NCBI RefSeq assembly: GCF_000380485.1
Contig: NZ_AQYG01000041.1
Span: 1 to 64,000 of the forward strand
DNA: 64,000 nucleotides
Reading direction: 5' to 3'
From: Jongsikchunia kroppenstedtii DSM 45133
Lineage (GTDB): Bacteria > Actinomycetota > Actinomycetes > Mycobacteriales > Mycobacteriaceae
Under the pieces are notes generated by a model, which did no database searches, was not told the origin of the DNA, and worked only from the letters and a program-made list of their open reading frames with translations. Of this stretch, positions 25,326 through 32,512 are shown piece by piece. Made by a program: the position numbers and the translations under genes. Position 1 is the stretch's first letter. Every line of letters starts with the position of its first letter.

Positions 25326-26258
25326 ATGGGTGAACTGCGATTCGACGGCCAGGTTGCCCTGGTCACCGGGGTGTCGACATTCGGCTTGGGGTTGGCCTAC
25401 GCGCGCCAGCTGGCTGATCGAGGCTGCGCGGTCGTCGTCAACGACCTCGGGCGCGACTGGGCCGGCGGTACCAACGAACCCGGCACCGTCGAGGCCGTCC
25501 GGATCCTGCGCGAGGCGGGCGCGACGGCGGTCGGCGTCACCGGCGACGTGGTCACCGAGGCGACCGAGATCGTGCAGCGCGCAGTCGACGAATACGGCCG
25601 TCTCGACATCGTGATCAACAATGCCGGTGCCGGCGGCTCCTTCGACACCCTCATCGATGTGCATCTGCGAGGCGCGCACCGGATCAGCGAGGCCGCGTGG
25701 CCGCATCTCGCCGCGAGCGGTGGCCGCATCCTCAACATCTCGTCCAACGGCAGCTTCGCCGCCCCGGCCATGCCCGGCTACGCGGCCGCCAAGGGCGCCA
25801 TCCAATCGCTGACCCGCACGCAGGCCGTGCTCGGCCGGGCCGAGGGCATCCGGTCGAACGCGATCCTGCCCGCGGCGTGGACCCGGTCGACCGCGGGCAT
25901 TCAGCAACCCGGCTTCGCCGAATTCATGACCGAGCACTTCCCGCCCGAGGCCGTCGCCGCGTTCGCCGCCTACCTGCTGCACGCCGACACGTCGCTGTCC
26001 GGTGAATGCTTCGCGGTCGGCGGCGGACTGGTGACCCGCATCGTGCTGGCCGAATCGGCCGGAGCGCTAGCCGCGGCACCCAGCCCCGAGGCCTGGCCAG
26101 GCCTCATCGACCAGGTACTCGATTCCGCCGAACTGACCGTGCACCACTCGCTGTGGGAGCAGCTCGATTACTTCGTCGGCCGGATGGGACCGGACACCCG
26201 CGCCGCCTGGGAAGCGATTCGGATCAGCCCCGACACCGCCGCGAAGGTGAACGGATGA
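25326..26258 (+). CDS. SDR-family dehydrogenase (ketone/alcohol, MFE-type SDR)
   Basis: A 310-residue NAD(P)-dependent short-chain dehydrogenase. It carries TGVSTFGLG (a variant of TGxxxGxG), VVNDLGRDW, the type seen in multifunctional-enzyme SDRs, IVINNAGAG, ILNISSNGS (Ser) and YAAAK (Tyr, Lys). A ~60-residue C-terminal extension follows the core. AAGGAGG (25312-25318) gives a strong start at ATG 25326. Its stop overlaps the esterase start (ATGA). With the divergent BVMO and the esterase it could oxidise a secondary alcohol to the ketone that the BVMO uses; this is inferred from the gene set. Confidence 0.85.
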   Translation: MGELRFDGQVALVTGVSTFGLGLAYARQLADRGCAVVVNDLGRDWAGGTNEPGTVEAVRILREAGATAVGVTGDVVTEATEIVQRAVDEYGRLDIVINNAGAGGSFDTLIDVHLRGAHRISEAAWPHLAASGGRILNISSNGSFAAPAMPGYAAAKGAIQSLTRTQAVLGRAEGIRSNAILPAAWTRSTAGIQQPGFAEFMTEHFPPEAVAAFAAYLLHADTSLSGECFAVGGGLVTRIVLAESAGALAAAPSPEAWPGLIDQVLDSAELTVHHSLWEQLDYFVGRMGPDTRAAWEAIRISPDTAAKVNG

Positions 26259-27238
26259 GCGCGCCCGAGACCGCGCCGACGTGGCCGGGCCTCGATTCGG
26301 ACGTCGCCGCCTACCTGGGCAACCGCGCGATGGTGCCGATGCACGTGGCCGGCGTCGAGGCATCGCGGGCCGCCTTCGAGGCGCTCCCGCAGCAGCCCGG
26401 ACCCGACATGCACAGCGTCCAGGATCGGGTCGTCGAAGGACCGCACGGCGATCTGCTCCTGCGGATCTATCGGCCCGTCGACGAGCCCGACCTGCCGGCG
26501 ATGGTCTATCTGCACGGCGGCGGTCTGGTGATCGGCAGCGTGCGCACCTTCGATCGGCTGGCCCGGTTCCTCGCGGAGGCGGCCCGCGCGGTCGTGGTGT
26601 CCGTCGACTATCGGCTGGCGCCGGAACATCCCTACCCGGTGGCGAGCGACGAGACCTACTTCGCCGTGCAATGGACGGCGACGAATGCCGCCGACCTCGG
26701 CGTCGATACCGCGCGCATCGCCATCGGCGGCGACAGCGCCGGGGCGGCGCTGGCCGCGGGAGCCGCGCTGCAGACCCGCGACGAGGGCGGCGCCCCGATC
26801 GCCTTCCAGCTGCATATCTACGGCGGGTTCGAGCGGGACGACACCCGCCCGTCGGTCCTCGAATACGCCGACGGGCCGATCATCACCGCCGGCGACTTCG
26901 CCTGGACGAAGGATCTCTACCTCGGCGACGACCCGAGCAAGGACCATCCGTACGGCGTGCCGCCGCTGGCCGACGACCTGTCGGGACTGCCGCCGGCGAT
27001 CGTGCTGACGGCATCGCACGACCCGAGCCGCGACGGCGCCGAGTCCTTCGGCGAACAGCTGCGCGATGCCGGGGTGCAGACGGCGCTACTGCGCTATCCC
27101 GGTGTGTACCACGGCTTCATGATGCATGCGGACGATCAGTCGCGGGCCCGGCTGGCGATGGCCGAACTCGGCGCGCTGATGCGGGCCAAGTTCGCGGTCG
27201 GTCCGGGATCGGTCGCCTGGGGACTCGACCACTGCTGA
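26255..27238 (+). CDS. HSL-family alpha/beta-hydrolase (esterase)
   Basis: A 327-residue esterase of the hormone-sensitive-lipase group (PF07859). The oxyanion motif MVYLHGGGLVIGS (~residues 84-96), the DYRLAPEHPYP block, the nucleophile GGDSAGAALA (~163-172), an acidic residue in LTASHDPSRDGAE and the catalytic His in YPGVYHGFMMH are all present in order. The start ATG overlaps the SDR stop, implying translational coupling. It is expected to hydrolyse the ester made by the divergent Baeyer-Villiger monooxygenase, completing a ketone-cleavage route. Confidence 0.9.
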   Translation: MSAPETAPTWPGLDSDVAAYLGNRAMVPMHVAGVEASRAAFEALPQQPGPDMHSVQDRVVEGPHGDLLLRIYRPVDEPDLPAMVYLHGGGLVIGSVRTFDRLARFLAEAARAVVVSVDYRLAPEHPYPVASDETYFAVQWTATNAADLGVDTARIAIGGDSAGAALAAGAALQTRDEGGAPIAFQLHIYGGFERDDTRPSVLEYADGPIITAGDFAWTKDLYLGDDPSKDHPYGVPPLADDLSGLPPAIVLTASHDPSRDGAESFGEQLRDAGVQTALLRYPGVYHGFMMHADDQSRARLAMAELGALMRAKFAVGPGSVAWGLDHC

Positions 27239-27262
27239 GCGTCCGCCCGCAGATCGACGGAC

Positions 27263-27859
27263 TCAGCCGACCCCGAGGGTCGCGCACCAGACGTCCGTGA
27301 GAGTCCCGATGGCGCCGTCCCGGTCCATCGGGAAGCCGCGGACCATCCAGGTGTTGAGGAACAGTTCGAGTCCGCTGATCAGCAGCAGTGCCCGGCGCTC
27401 CTGTTCGGCCGCGTCGAAACGCGACCAGAGCGCGGCATTCGTCGTCAGCGCCGCGATGTAGCGATGGTGATAGTCGAGATAGTTCTCGTCGAACGCGACG
27501 ACGCCGGCCGATTGCACCCGCAGCCGGTCGCCGCTGTCCTCCCACACGTCGATGACCCGACCGACCCAGCCACCGATCGATTCGCGCGACCATTCATCCA
27601 GCGCCCCGAAGTCGGCGTACAACGCCTCGGCCGCATCCCAGACCTGAGTGACGATGGCCCGGACGATCTCGTCCTTGCCCGGAAAGTAGGAGTACAGCGT
27701 CGCGCGGCTGGCACCGGCCGCCGACGCGATGTCGTCGATGGTGGTGCCGCGGTATCCGCGCTCGGCGATCAGCCCGGCGGCCACTTCCAGGAAATGCGCC
27801 CGGCTCTTGCGCTTCTGCAGTTCACGGAGCGACAGACGCCCGTTCGTTTCGGTTTCCAT
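27263..27859 (-). CDS. TetR-family repressor
   Basis: A 198-residue regulator with an N-terminal HTH (AAGLIAERGYRGTTIDDIASAAGASRATLYSYFPGKDEIVRAI, ~residues 27-69) and a variable ligand domain rich in Trp and aromatics (VWDAAEALYADFG, LDYHHRYIAAL). It converges with the esterase (24-bp gap) and its start lies inside the end of the membrane-protein gene (38-bp overlap), so it may be translated from that transcript. It is the best candidate to bind TTCAGTAACTGAA near the BVMO, though the neighbouring membrane-protein promoter is also possible. Confidence 0.88.
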   Translation of the reverse strand: METETNGRLSLRELQKRKSRAHFLEVAAGLIAERGYRGTTIDDIASAAGASRATLYSYFPGKDEIVRAIVTQVWDAAEALYADFGALDEWSRESIGGWVGRVIDVWEDSGDRLRVQSAGVVAFDENYLDYHHRYIAALTTNAALWSRFDAAEQERRALLLISGLELFLNTWMVRGFPMDRDGAIGTLTDVWCATLGVG

Positions 27860-28883
27860 ACTCGGGGTTCAGGTTACCGGGGTGCGGGCCATCGTCGGCC
27901 GCCGAATCGCGCCCCGCATCGCGCGCCCGCCCGGCTCGTACCAGGCGCAGCCAGGCCACGCCGTAGAGCAGCGCGCCCGCGGCGATCCAGCACAGCAGCA
28001 CCAGCACCGGGCGGGCTCCGCCGGCACCGTCGAAGAAGGCCAGCGAGCGCAGCAGGTCGCCCGCGGCGCCGGGCGGGAGCAGCTGGCCGAAATGCCCCCA
28101 CCCCGCCGGCAGCCATTGCCACCCGGTCGCCAGACCGGACAGCGGATTGCCGATGACCAGCATGACGAGCACGGTCAACACCAGTCCGACCTTCCCGACG
28201 ATCTCGTTCAACCCGACCGCGACGAACGAAATCGCCATGGAGCCAAGGGCTATCGCGCCGGCCACCGACCAGTAGTGCCCGTCGACCGTGCCCGAACCGA
28301 ACCGCAGGAACGCCGCCACCGCGAGGCCGAGGACCCCGGAGAACAGGGTGACGCCGACCAGCCGCCGGACGAACGAGTCGGCGATCAGCAGCACCACGAG
28401 CATGCCGGGCGCGTAGCCGCCCAGCACCAACGGCAGACCGAGTCCGGAGAGCCCGGCGGCCTGCGGATCGCTCGCGGTGGTCGGGGCGAGGTCATGCACC
28501 GGCACGCGATGCCCGGTCGACATCGATAGTTCGGCCGCAACCGTTTTCAGCGTCTGCGCGATCGGGGTTCCGGCGCCGGTCGCGATCAGCACCGCCGGAC
28601 GGTCGGCCTCGGTGACGATCCCGCCGACCAGCTTTCGATCGGTGATCCCCGCGCGCACGGCGTCGCTCGACGAGTACTGCCGCAGATCGAATGCGCCGGA
28701 CTGCGCGGCATCGAGGCGCTCGGCGACCCCGGTCGTAGCGGCACCGGCGACGCCGATCGGAAGATCATGCGGTCCGCTGTGCTGGGAGGGCAGGACGAAG
28801 GCCACGGTGAGCCCGACTATCGCCGCCGCCAACAGCAGCAATGCGACCGCTTCCTTCCGCAGTTTGGTGAACGACACGTCCAT
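27822..28883 (-). CDS. Polytopic membrane protein (YhgE/ABC-2-permease-like)
   Basis: A 353-residue protein with one N-terminal helix (EAVALLLLAAAIVGLTVAFVL), an outer domain of ~150 residues containing LPIGVAGAATTGVAERL and VRAGITDRKLVGGIV, then five to six helices. This layout matches YhgE/Pip or ABC-2 type-3 transporters, which extrude lipophilic compounds or lipids. No ATPase gene is adjacent. ATG 28883 is chosen; the longer frame extends over the promoter. It is divergent from a TetR gene, with two operator-like palindromes between them, so drug- or lipid-inducible export is a reasonable inference. Confidence 0.75.
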   Translation of the reverse strand: MDVSFTKLRKEAVALLLLAAAIVGLTVAFVLPSQHSGPHDLPIGVAGAATTGVAERLDAAQSGAFDLRQYSSSDAVRAGITDRKLVGGIVTEADRPAVLIATGAGTPIAQTLKTVAAELSMSTGHRVPVHDLAPTTASDPQAAGLSGLGLPLVLGGYAPGMLVVLLIADSFVRRLVGVTLFSGVLGLAVAAFLRFGSGTVDGHYWSVAGAIALGSMAISFVAVGLNEIVGKVGLVLTVLVMLVIGNPLSGLATGWQWLPAGWGHFGQLLPPGAAGDLLRSLAFFDGAGGARPVLVLLCWIAAGALLYGVAWLRLVRAGRARDAGRDSAADDGPHPGNLNPEYGNRNERASVAP

Positions 28884-28905
28884 CTCAAGCCTCCGAACGC
28901 ATTTC

Positions 28906-28947
28906 TGGAGGATTTTCCTCCGATTACCAGTGGAGGATTTTTCTCCA
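28906..28947. promoter_or_regulatory. Two operator palindromes in a TetR/membrane-protein divergent promoter
   Basis: TGGAGGATTTTCCTCCG (28906-28922) and TGGAGGATTTTTCTCCA (28931-28947) share the consensus TGGAGGATTTTYCTCCR with centres 25 bp apart. They lie between the membrane-protein start (28883) and the TetR start (28981). Confidence 0.7.
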
Positions 28948-28980
28948 TATAGACTGCGATTGTCAAGAAGGAGGCAGTGG

Positions 28981-29553
28981 ATGCGAGCCGACGCAGCAGA
29001 GCGCCGACAGCGATTGATCGAGGTTGCGCGGGAAATCCTGGTCGAGCGCGGGCCGAACGCGCCGCTGGATGCCATCGCCAAGCAGGCGGGGGTCGGCATC
29101 GCCACTCTCTATCGCAACTTCCCCACTCGGGAGGCGCTGCTCGAGGCGGTTGCCGTGGCCAGCCTGACCGAGGCGCATAGCGCGGCGGTGTCGGCCACCG
29201 AACTCGCCGACACCGATCCCGAACGCGCTCTCACCGAATTCTTGATGGCGATGGCGCGCTTTCGCACCGGGGCCCTGCTGCCGATGCTCGCCGACCAGTC
29301 TCTGTCCGAGCTGCCGGCATCGGTGCACAAGGCGCGCGCCCGCAACATCGAGATCATCGATGACCTGCTCGCCAAGACCGCCGCGGCCGGCGTGACGCGG
29401 CCCGACATCGACACGATCCAGTTCATCTCTGGCCTGGCACTGCTCACGCGACCACTGCCGCCACTGGCAGAAGTGTTGCCCGCCAACAATATTGAGCGAC
29501 TGCTGACCATCTACCAGGCCGGGCTGCGGCCGGACGGCAAGCCCCTGCCCTGA
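28981..29553 (+). CDS. TetR-family repressor (likely autoregulated)
   Basis: A 190-residue regulator with the HTH at ~residues 10-55 (EVAREILVERGPNAPLDAIAKQAGVGIATLYRNFPTREAL). The ligand domain contains MARFRTGALLPMLADQSL and ends TIYQAGLRPDG, as in the SACE_7040/TetR_C_33 group. AAGGAGG just upstream (28968-28974) gives a strong ATG 28981. Two palindromes in the divergent promoter almost certainly serve as its operator, controlling itself and the membrane protein. It converges with the next hydrolase gene after 6 bp. Confidence 0.9.
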   Translation: MRADAAERRQRLIEVAREILVERGPNAPLDAIAKQAGVGIATLYRNFPTREALLEAVAVASLTEAHSAAVSATELADTDPERALTEFLMAMARFRTGALLPMLADQSLSELPASVHKARARNIEIIDDLLAKTAAAGVTRPDIDTIQFISGLALLTRPLPPLAEVLPANNIERLLTIYQAGLRPDGKPLP

Positions 29554-29559
29554 TCCTGT

Positions 29560-30525
29560 CTACCGGGCAGGACTGCGGTCCCGCGGCGATTCGCTCCGCT
29601 CATCGTGCCGATCATCCGCCGACGGCGCGGCGTCGAGCACGCGTCGTCGCAGAAACGACAATTCGGCGGCGACGGCCGGTTCGTGACCGGCCAGGTAGGA
29701 CGAGTAGTGCCCGCCGGAGAGTCGAACCAATTCGGCGTCCGGCGCGCGCTCGGCGACCCGCAGCGCCGGTTCGGTCAGCGCGGAATGGTCCTGATCGCAG
29801 GCGATCACCAGCAGTGGGCACCGAATACGGTCCGCGTACCGGCCCGGCCGGTAGAAGCCCGTGCGCATCGCCGAGCGTGCGGCCACCGTCTGCCGCCAGT
29901 CCGGATACCGGTCGTCCGGATTGAGAGCGCGGGGCATGTCGGCGCCATCGGGGGTGGTGAGCGCGGCGACCGTCCCGGGTTCACCCACGAGCGGCACCAA
30001 CAGCGGCGCGCGGCCGAATAGTCCACCGATCGCGTCGAGCAGGGCCCGGCCGCCGAAGCGCAGCATCGCGGCCGGCCGCTGGTAGCGAGAAGCGTTGCGC
30101 GAGATGGCCTGGCCATCCGCGTGCGGGGACTGCGCGATGGCGGCGGCGAGGTCGTCCCGATGCGCGGCCAGATTCAGAACGTGGCCGCCGGAGAGCGAAT
30201 GTCCCCAGATCGCCACCCGTGCCGGGTCGACCTCGGGCAGCTCCGCCGCGAAGTCGATCGCGGCATTCCAGTCCGCCAGCTGCTCGCCGATCCGCACCAC
30301 CTGTCGGGGCTGACCGCCGCTCTCGCCGAGATGGCGGTAGTCGAAGGCGAGCACCGTGAATCCGGCGTCGTGGAACCTCGCCGCGAACGCGTCGGTGCCG
30401 GGTTCCTTGGTGGCCGCGATCGCACCCGCCATGACCACGCAGGCGCCGTTGTCACCGGGGTAATGCCAGGCGACGCAGTCCGCATCGACGCTGGTGAAAC
30501 TGACTTTTCTGCGTGCGCCGGACAT
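29560..30525 (-). CDS. Alpha/beta-hydrolase (dienelactone hydrolase-like)
   Basis: A 321-residue hydrolase. Motifs are VVMAGAIAATKEPGTDAFAARF, LAFDYRHLGESGGQPRQ, the nucleophile elbow WGHSLSGGHVL, CDQDHSALTEPALRV (Asp) and SGGHYSSYLAG (His). Met 30525 is preferred because GAGAGG lies 6 nt upstream; ATG 30555 is in frame. A 22-bp perfect palindrome at 30562-30583 sits directly upstream and should control transcription. The TetR gene immediately upstream on the same strand is the likely regulator. Related mycobacterial proteins are annotated as alpha/beta hydrolases of unknown substrate. Confidence 0.82.
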   Translation of the reverse strand: MSGARRKVSFTSVDADCVAWHYPGDNGACVVMAGAIAATKEPGTDAFAARFHDAGFTVLAFDYRHLGESGGQPRQVVRIGEQLADWNAAIDFAAELPEVDPARVAIWGHSLSGGHVLNLAAHRDDLAAAIAQSPHADGQAISRNASRYQRPAAMLRFGGRALLDAIGGLFGRAPLLVPLVGEPGTVAALTTPDGADMPRALNPDDRYPDWRQTVAARSAMRTGFYRPGRYADRIRCPLLVIACDQDHSALTEPALRVAERAPDAELVRLSGGHYSSYLAGHEPAVAAELSFLRRRVLDAAPSADDRHDERSESPRDRSPAR

Positions 30526-30561
30526 CACGGGCCTCTCTTCGGGTGTGCGGGTCATCGTCCC

Positions 30562-30583
30562 AAGTGAACCACGTGGTTCACTT
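30562..30583. promoter_or_regulatory. 22-bp perfect palindrome upstream of the hydrolase gene
   Basis: Half-site AAGTGAACCAC followed by its exact complement. It lies 37-58 bp before ATG 30525, in the gap after the TetR stop at 30613. Size and symmetry fit a TetR operator. Confidence 0.7.
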
Positions 30584-30612
30584 TGAGGCAATGGGTTCGA
30601 CCTGCGTTCGAA

Positions 30613-31260
30613 TCAGCGGTCCGCGGCCTCCTCCCGATCCAGCGCACGGGTCAGCGCCTCGAACCCGACATTCGCCTCCTCCGGCTGACCGCTGATCAGC
30701 CAGTCCACGAGGAATCCACGAAGGGTTGCCAGGATCAGTTCGGCGATCTCGGTCTTGCGCTGCTGTGACCATTCAGCAGGGCAGATCGAAAGCAGCAGTG
30801 GCAGATACTGTTTCGTCGCCTCCCGGCCGAGGCGTGCATGCCGTCCCGGGTCGTACATCGCGAGCCCGATGGCCTGATCGAGGACGCGTAGACCCGACTC
30901 CGCGCCGGTCAGGATCGGCCAGAGCGCGCGCACTCGATCCGACAGTGCCGCATGTTCGCGGCCCGCGACTGCGAACGCGTTGGCGATGCGTTTCTCCCGC
31001 AGCAGCACGATCGCCTGCATGAGCAGGTCGTCGGCATCCTCGAAGTGATAGAGCAGGACCTTGTGCGTCGTGCCGGCCGCTCGCGCGGCTCGGCGCAGCG
31101 AAAAGTCCACCAGGCCTTCGGCCGCCAGATCGTCGGCGACGTCGTCGAGGAGCTTTCGACGTCTGGCCTCACCGCGTGCGGTCCCCGTGGATCGGCGGTA
31201 ACCGGCCCGCTCGGGTGCAACCGGAGTGCCATCACCGGTGTCGGTAGCGCCGTCCATCAC
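30613..31260 (-). CDS. TetR-family regulator
   Basis: A 215-residue regulator. The HTH is at ~residues 35-80 (LLDDVADDLAAEGLVDFSLRRAARAAGTTHKVLLYHFEDADDLL), a divergent form in which YHF replaces the common YYF. The C-terminal domain has the pattern GLRVLDQAIGLAMYDPGRHARLG. The first two codons are both ATG (31260, 31257) and they lie inside the left arm of a 14-bp inverted repeat (31254-31287). It is followed after 87 bp by the hydrolase carrying a 22-bp palindromic operator, which it probably controls. Confidence 0.85.
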   Translation of the reverse strand: MMDGATDTGDGTPVAPERAGYRRSTGTARGEARRRKLLDDVADDLAAEGLVDFSLRRAARAAGTTHKVLLYHFEDADDLLMQAIVLLREKRIANAFAVAGREHAALSDRVRALWPILTGAESGLRVLDQAIGLAMYDPGRHARLGREATKQYLPLLLSICPAEWSQQRKTEIAELILATLRGFLVDWLISGQPEEANVGFEALTRALDREEAADR

Positions 31261-31287
31261 CGGAACATACCGCTGTTCCGGTGATGG
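31254..31287. repeat. 14-bp-arm inverted repeat over the TetR start / after dcd
   Basis: CCATCACCGGAACA (31254-31267), a 6-nt loop and its exact complement (31274-31287). It follows the dcd stop on the minus strand and includes the TetR start codons. It may act as a dcd terminator without a T-run, as a TetR operator, or to mask the TetR start in RNA. Confidence 0.6.
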
Positions 31288-31296
31288 CCGTGCGGG

Positions 31297-31869
31297 CTAC
31301 TGCTGGAAGTTGAGATACGCCTTCGACGGCGTCGGGCCGCGCTGGCCCTGGTACTTGGAGCCGACCGCCGAACTGCCATAAGGATTTTCGGCCGGGCTCG
31401 ACAGTTTGATCAGGCACAGCTGACCGATCTTCATTCCCGGCCAGAGCGTGATCGGCAGGTTGGCGACATTCGACAGCTCCAGCGTGATGTGGCCGGAGAA
31501 GCCGGGGTCGATGAAGCCAGCGGTCGAGTGCGTCAGCAGGCCCAGACGGCCCAGCGACGACTTGCCCTCCAGCCGACCGGCGAGATCGTCCGGCAGCGTG
31601 CACACCTCGAGCGTCGACCCGAGCACGAATTCGCCTGGGTGCAGGACGAACGGCTCGCCGCCGGCCGGCTCGACCAGGGTCGTCAGCTCGTCCTGGCGCT
31701 GCGCCGGGTCGATGTGGGTGTACCGGGTGTTGTTGAAGACCCGGAACAGACTGTCGAGGCGAACGTCGATGGACGAGGGCTGGACCAGGCTCGGCTCGAA
31801 CGGGTCGAGGGCCAGGCGGCCCTCGGCGATCTGGGCGCGCAGGTCGCGGTCGGAAAGCAGCACCCGCAC
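31297..31869 (-). CDS. dcd: dCTP deaminase (probably bifunctional dCTP deaminase/dUTPase)
   Basis: A 190-residue enzyme that deaminates dCTP, and in the mycobacterial form also hydrolyses the resulting dUTP, supplying dUMP for thymidylate. Seen are [63 protein letters not shown] and [17 protein letters not shown] with the conserved catalytic region, and the [13 protein letters not shown] tail. GTG 31869 is the start, without a clear Shine-Dalgarno. Upstream is a highly structured leader (31890-31964). It corresponds to Rv0321. Confidence 0.95.
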   Translation of the reverse strand: MRVLLSDRDLRAQIAEGRLALDPFEPSLVQPSSIDVRLDSLFRVFNNTRYTHIDPAQRQDELTTLVEPAGGEPFVLHPGEFVLGSTLEVCTLPDDLAGRLEGKSSLGRLGLLTHSTAGFIDPGFSGHITLELSNVANLPITLWPGMKIGQLCLIKLSSPAENPYGSSAVGSKYQGQRGPTPSKAYLNFQQ

Positions 31870-31889
31870 AGGCTATCGGGTCGGATCGT

Positions 31890-31964
31890 GACTGGGAGCG
31901 TGACTCATATGAGTCGTGAAGGACATATCGTCCTCCGCGGCTCGCCATGGTCACGCTCCCAGTC
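31890..31964 (-). promoter_or_regulatory. Structured element between dcd and tRNA-Gly: nested palindromes
   Basis: GACTGGGAGCGTGAC (31890-31904) pairs perfectly with GTCACGCTCCCAGTC (31950-31964). Between them lie ACTCATATGAGT (31903-31914, overlapping the left arm) and GGAC-N5-GTCC (31921-31933). On the dcd transcript this would form a long stem closing two small hairpins, ending 20 nt before GTG 31869. It could instead be a bidirectional operator, since it also lies upstream of the tRNA. Confidence 0.6.
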
Positions 31965-31978
31965 GCCGATGCCGCTGC

Positions 31979-31984
31979 TAAGCT
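31979..31984 (+). promoter_or_regulatory. -10 candidate for tRNA-Gly
   Basis: TAAGCT fits the TANNNT pattern 25 bp before the mature tRNA 5' end. No convincing -35 is visible; the right arm of the dcd inverted repeat occupies that position. Confidence 0.3.
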
Positions 31985-32008
31985 CGTTCTCGCGGTCCCG
32001 GACCGCAC

Positions 32009-32082
32009 GCCGATGTAGTTCAATGGCAGAACTTCTGCTTCCCAAGCAGACAGCGCGGGTTCGATTCCCGTCATCGGCTCCA
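32009..32082 (+). tRNA. tRNA-Gly (anticodon CCC), CCA encoded
   Basis: The acceptor stem GCCGATG (32009-32015) pairs with CATCGGC (32072-32078), discriminator T, then CCA at 32080-32082. The D arm is GTTCAATGGCAGAAC. The anticodon arm TCTGC-TTCCCAA-GCAGA gives anticodon CCC (glycine, codon GGG). The T arm is GCGGG-TTCGATT-CCCGT. A strong terminator follows 4 bp later. Confidence 0.97.
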
Positions 32083-32085
32083 TAG

Positions 32086-32121
32086 AAAAGACCGCCGAAC
32101 GCATGCGTCCGGCGGTCTTTT
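32086..32121. terminator. Bidirectional terminator after tRNA-Gly
   Basis: AAAAGACCGCCG (32086-32097) pairs perfectly with CGGCGGTCTTTT (32110-32121), loop AACGCATGCGTC. It works for the tRNA on + and for the SHOCT gene on - because the arms end in A-run and T-run. Confidence 0.9.
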
Positions 32122-32134
32122 GGTTATCCGTCCG

Positions 32135-32512
32135 TCAGCTGAGCGCCTTGGCCTTCAGCGATTCGAACTCCTGCGGCGAGATCGCGCCGGAATCGAGCAG
32201 CGCCTTCGCCTCGTTGATCTGCTGCGTCGGCGTGGTGCCGGCGACGTTGCGGATGTAGTCGTCCGCGGCCTGCTTCGCCTGCACGCGTGCCTGCTGCTCC
32301 CGCTCGCCCATGCCCCGGCCCTTCGCCAGGAGATAAACGATGGCCGTGAGGTACGGGAAGATGATCAGGAAGATGGCCCAGGCCGCCTTTGCCCAACCCG
32401 ACGATTCCTTGTCACGGAAAAGGTCGGTGACGATGTGCCACAACACGATCAGGTAGGCGACGAACGCGAACACCACGATCGTGTACCAGAGGAAATGCCA
32501 GAACCAATCCAT
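32135..32512 (-). CDS. SHOCT-domain membrane protein
   Basis: A 125-residue protein. Two helices (WYTIVVFAFVAYLIVLWHIV and AAWAIFLIIFPYLTAIVYLL) enclose a short polar loop, as in PLDc_N-type membrane anchors, and EREQQARVQAKQAADDYI follows. The C terminus is a SHOCT motif (TQQINEAKALLDSGAISPQEFESLKAKAL). Such proteins are common in Mycobacteriales; the SHOCT part is thought to mediate oligomerisation. It converges with the tRNA gene and is divergent from the EphD-like gene across 229 bp that contain no other gene; there the sequence GTTAACTGTGAC...GGTAAC (about 32661-32682) is weakly symmetric. Confidence 0.85.
   Translation of the reverse strand: MDWFWHFLWYTIVVFAFVAYLIVLWHIVTDLFRDKESSGWAKAAWAIFLIIFPYLTAIVYLLAKGRGMGEREQQARVQAKQAADDYIRNVAGTTPTQQINEAKALLDSGAISPQEFESLKAKALS

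Noticed and set aside
32009-32082. tRNA-Gly as integration site of a genomic island
   Set aside because: No integrase gene and no repeated copy of the tRNA 3' end is visible in the window.
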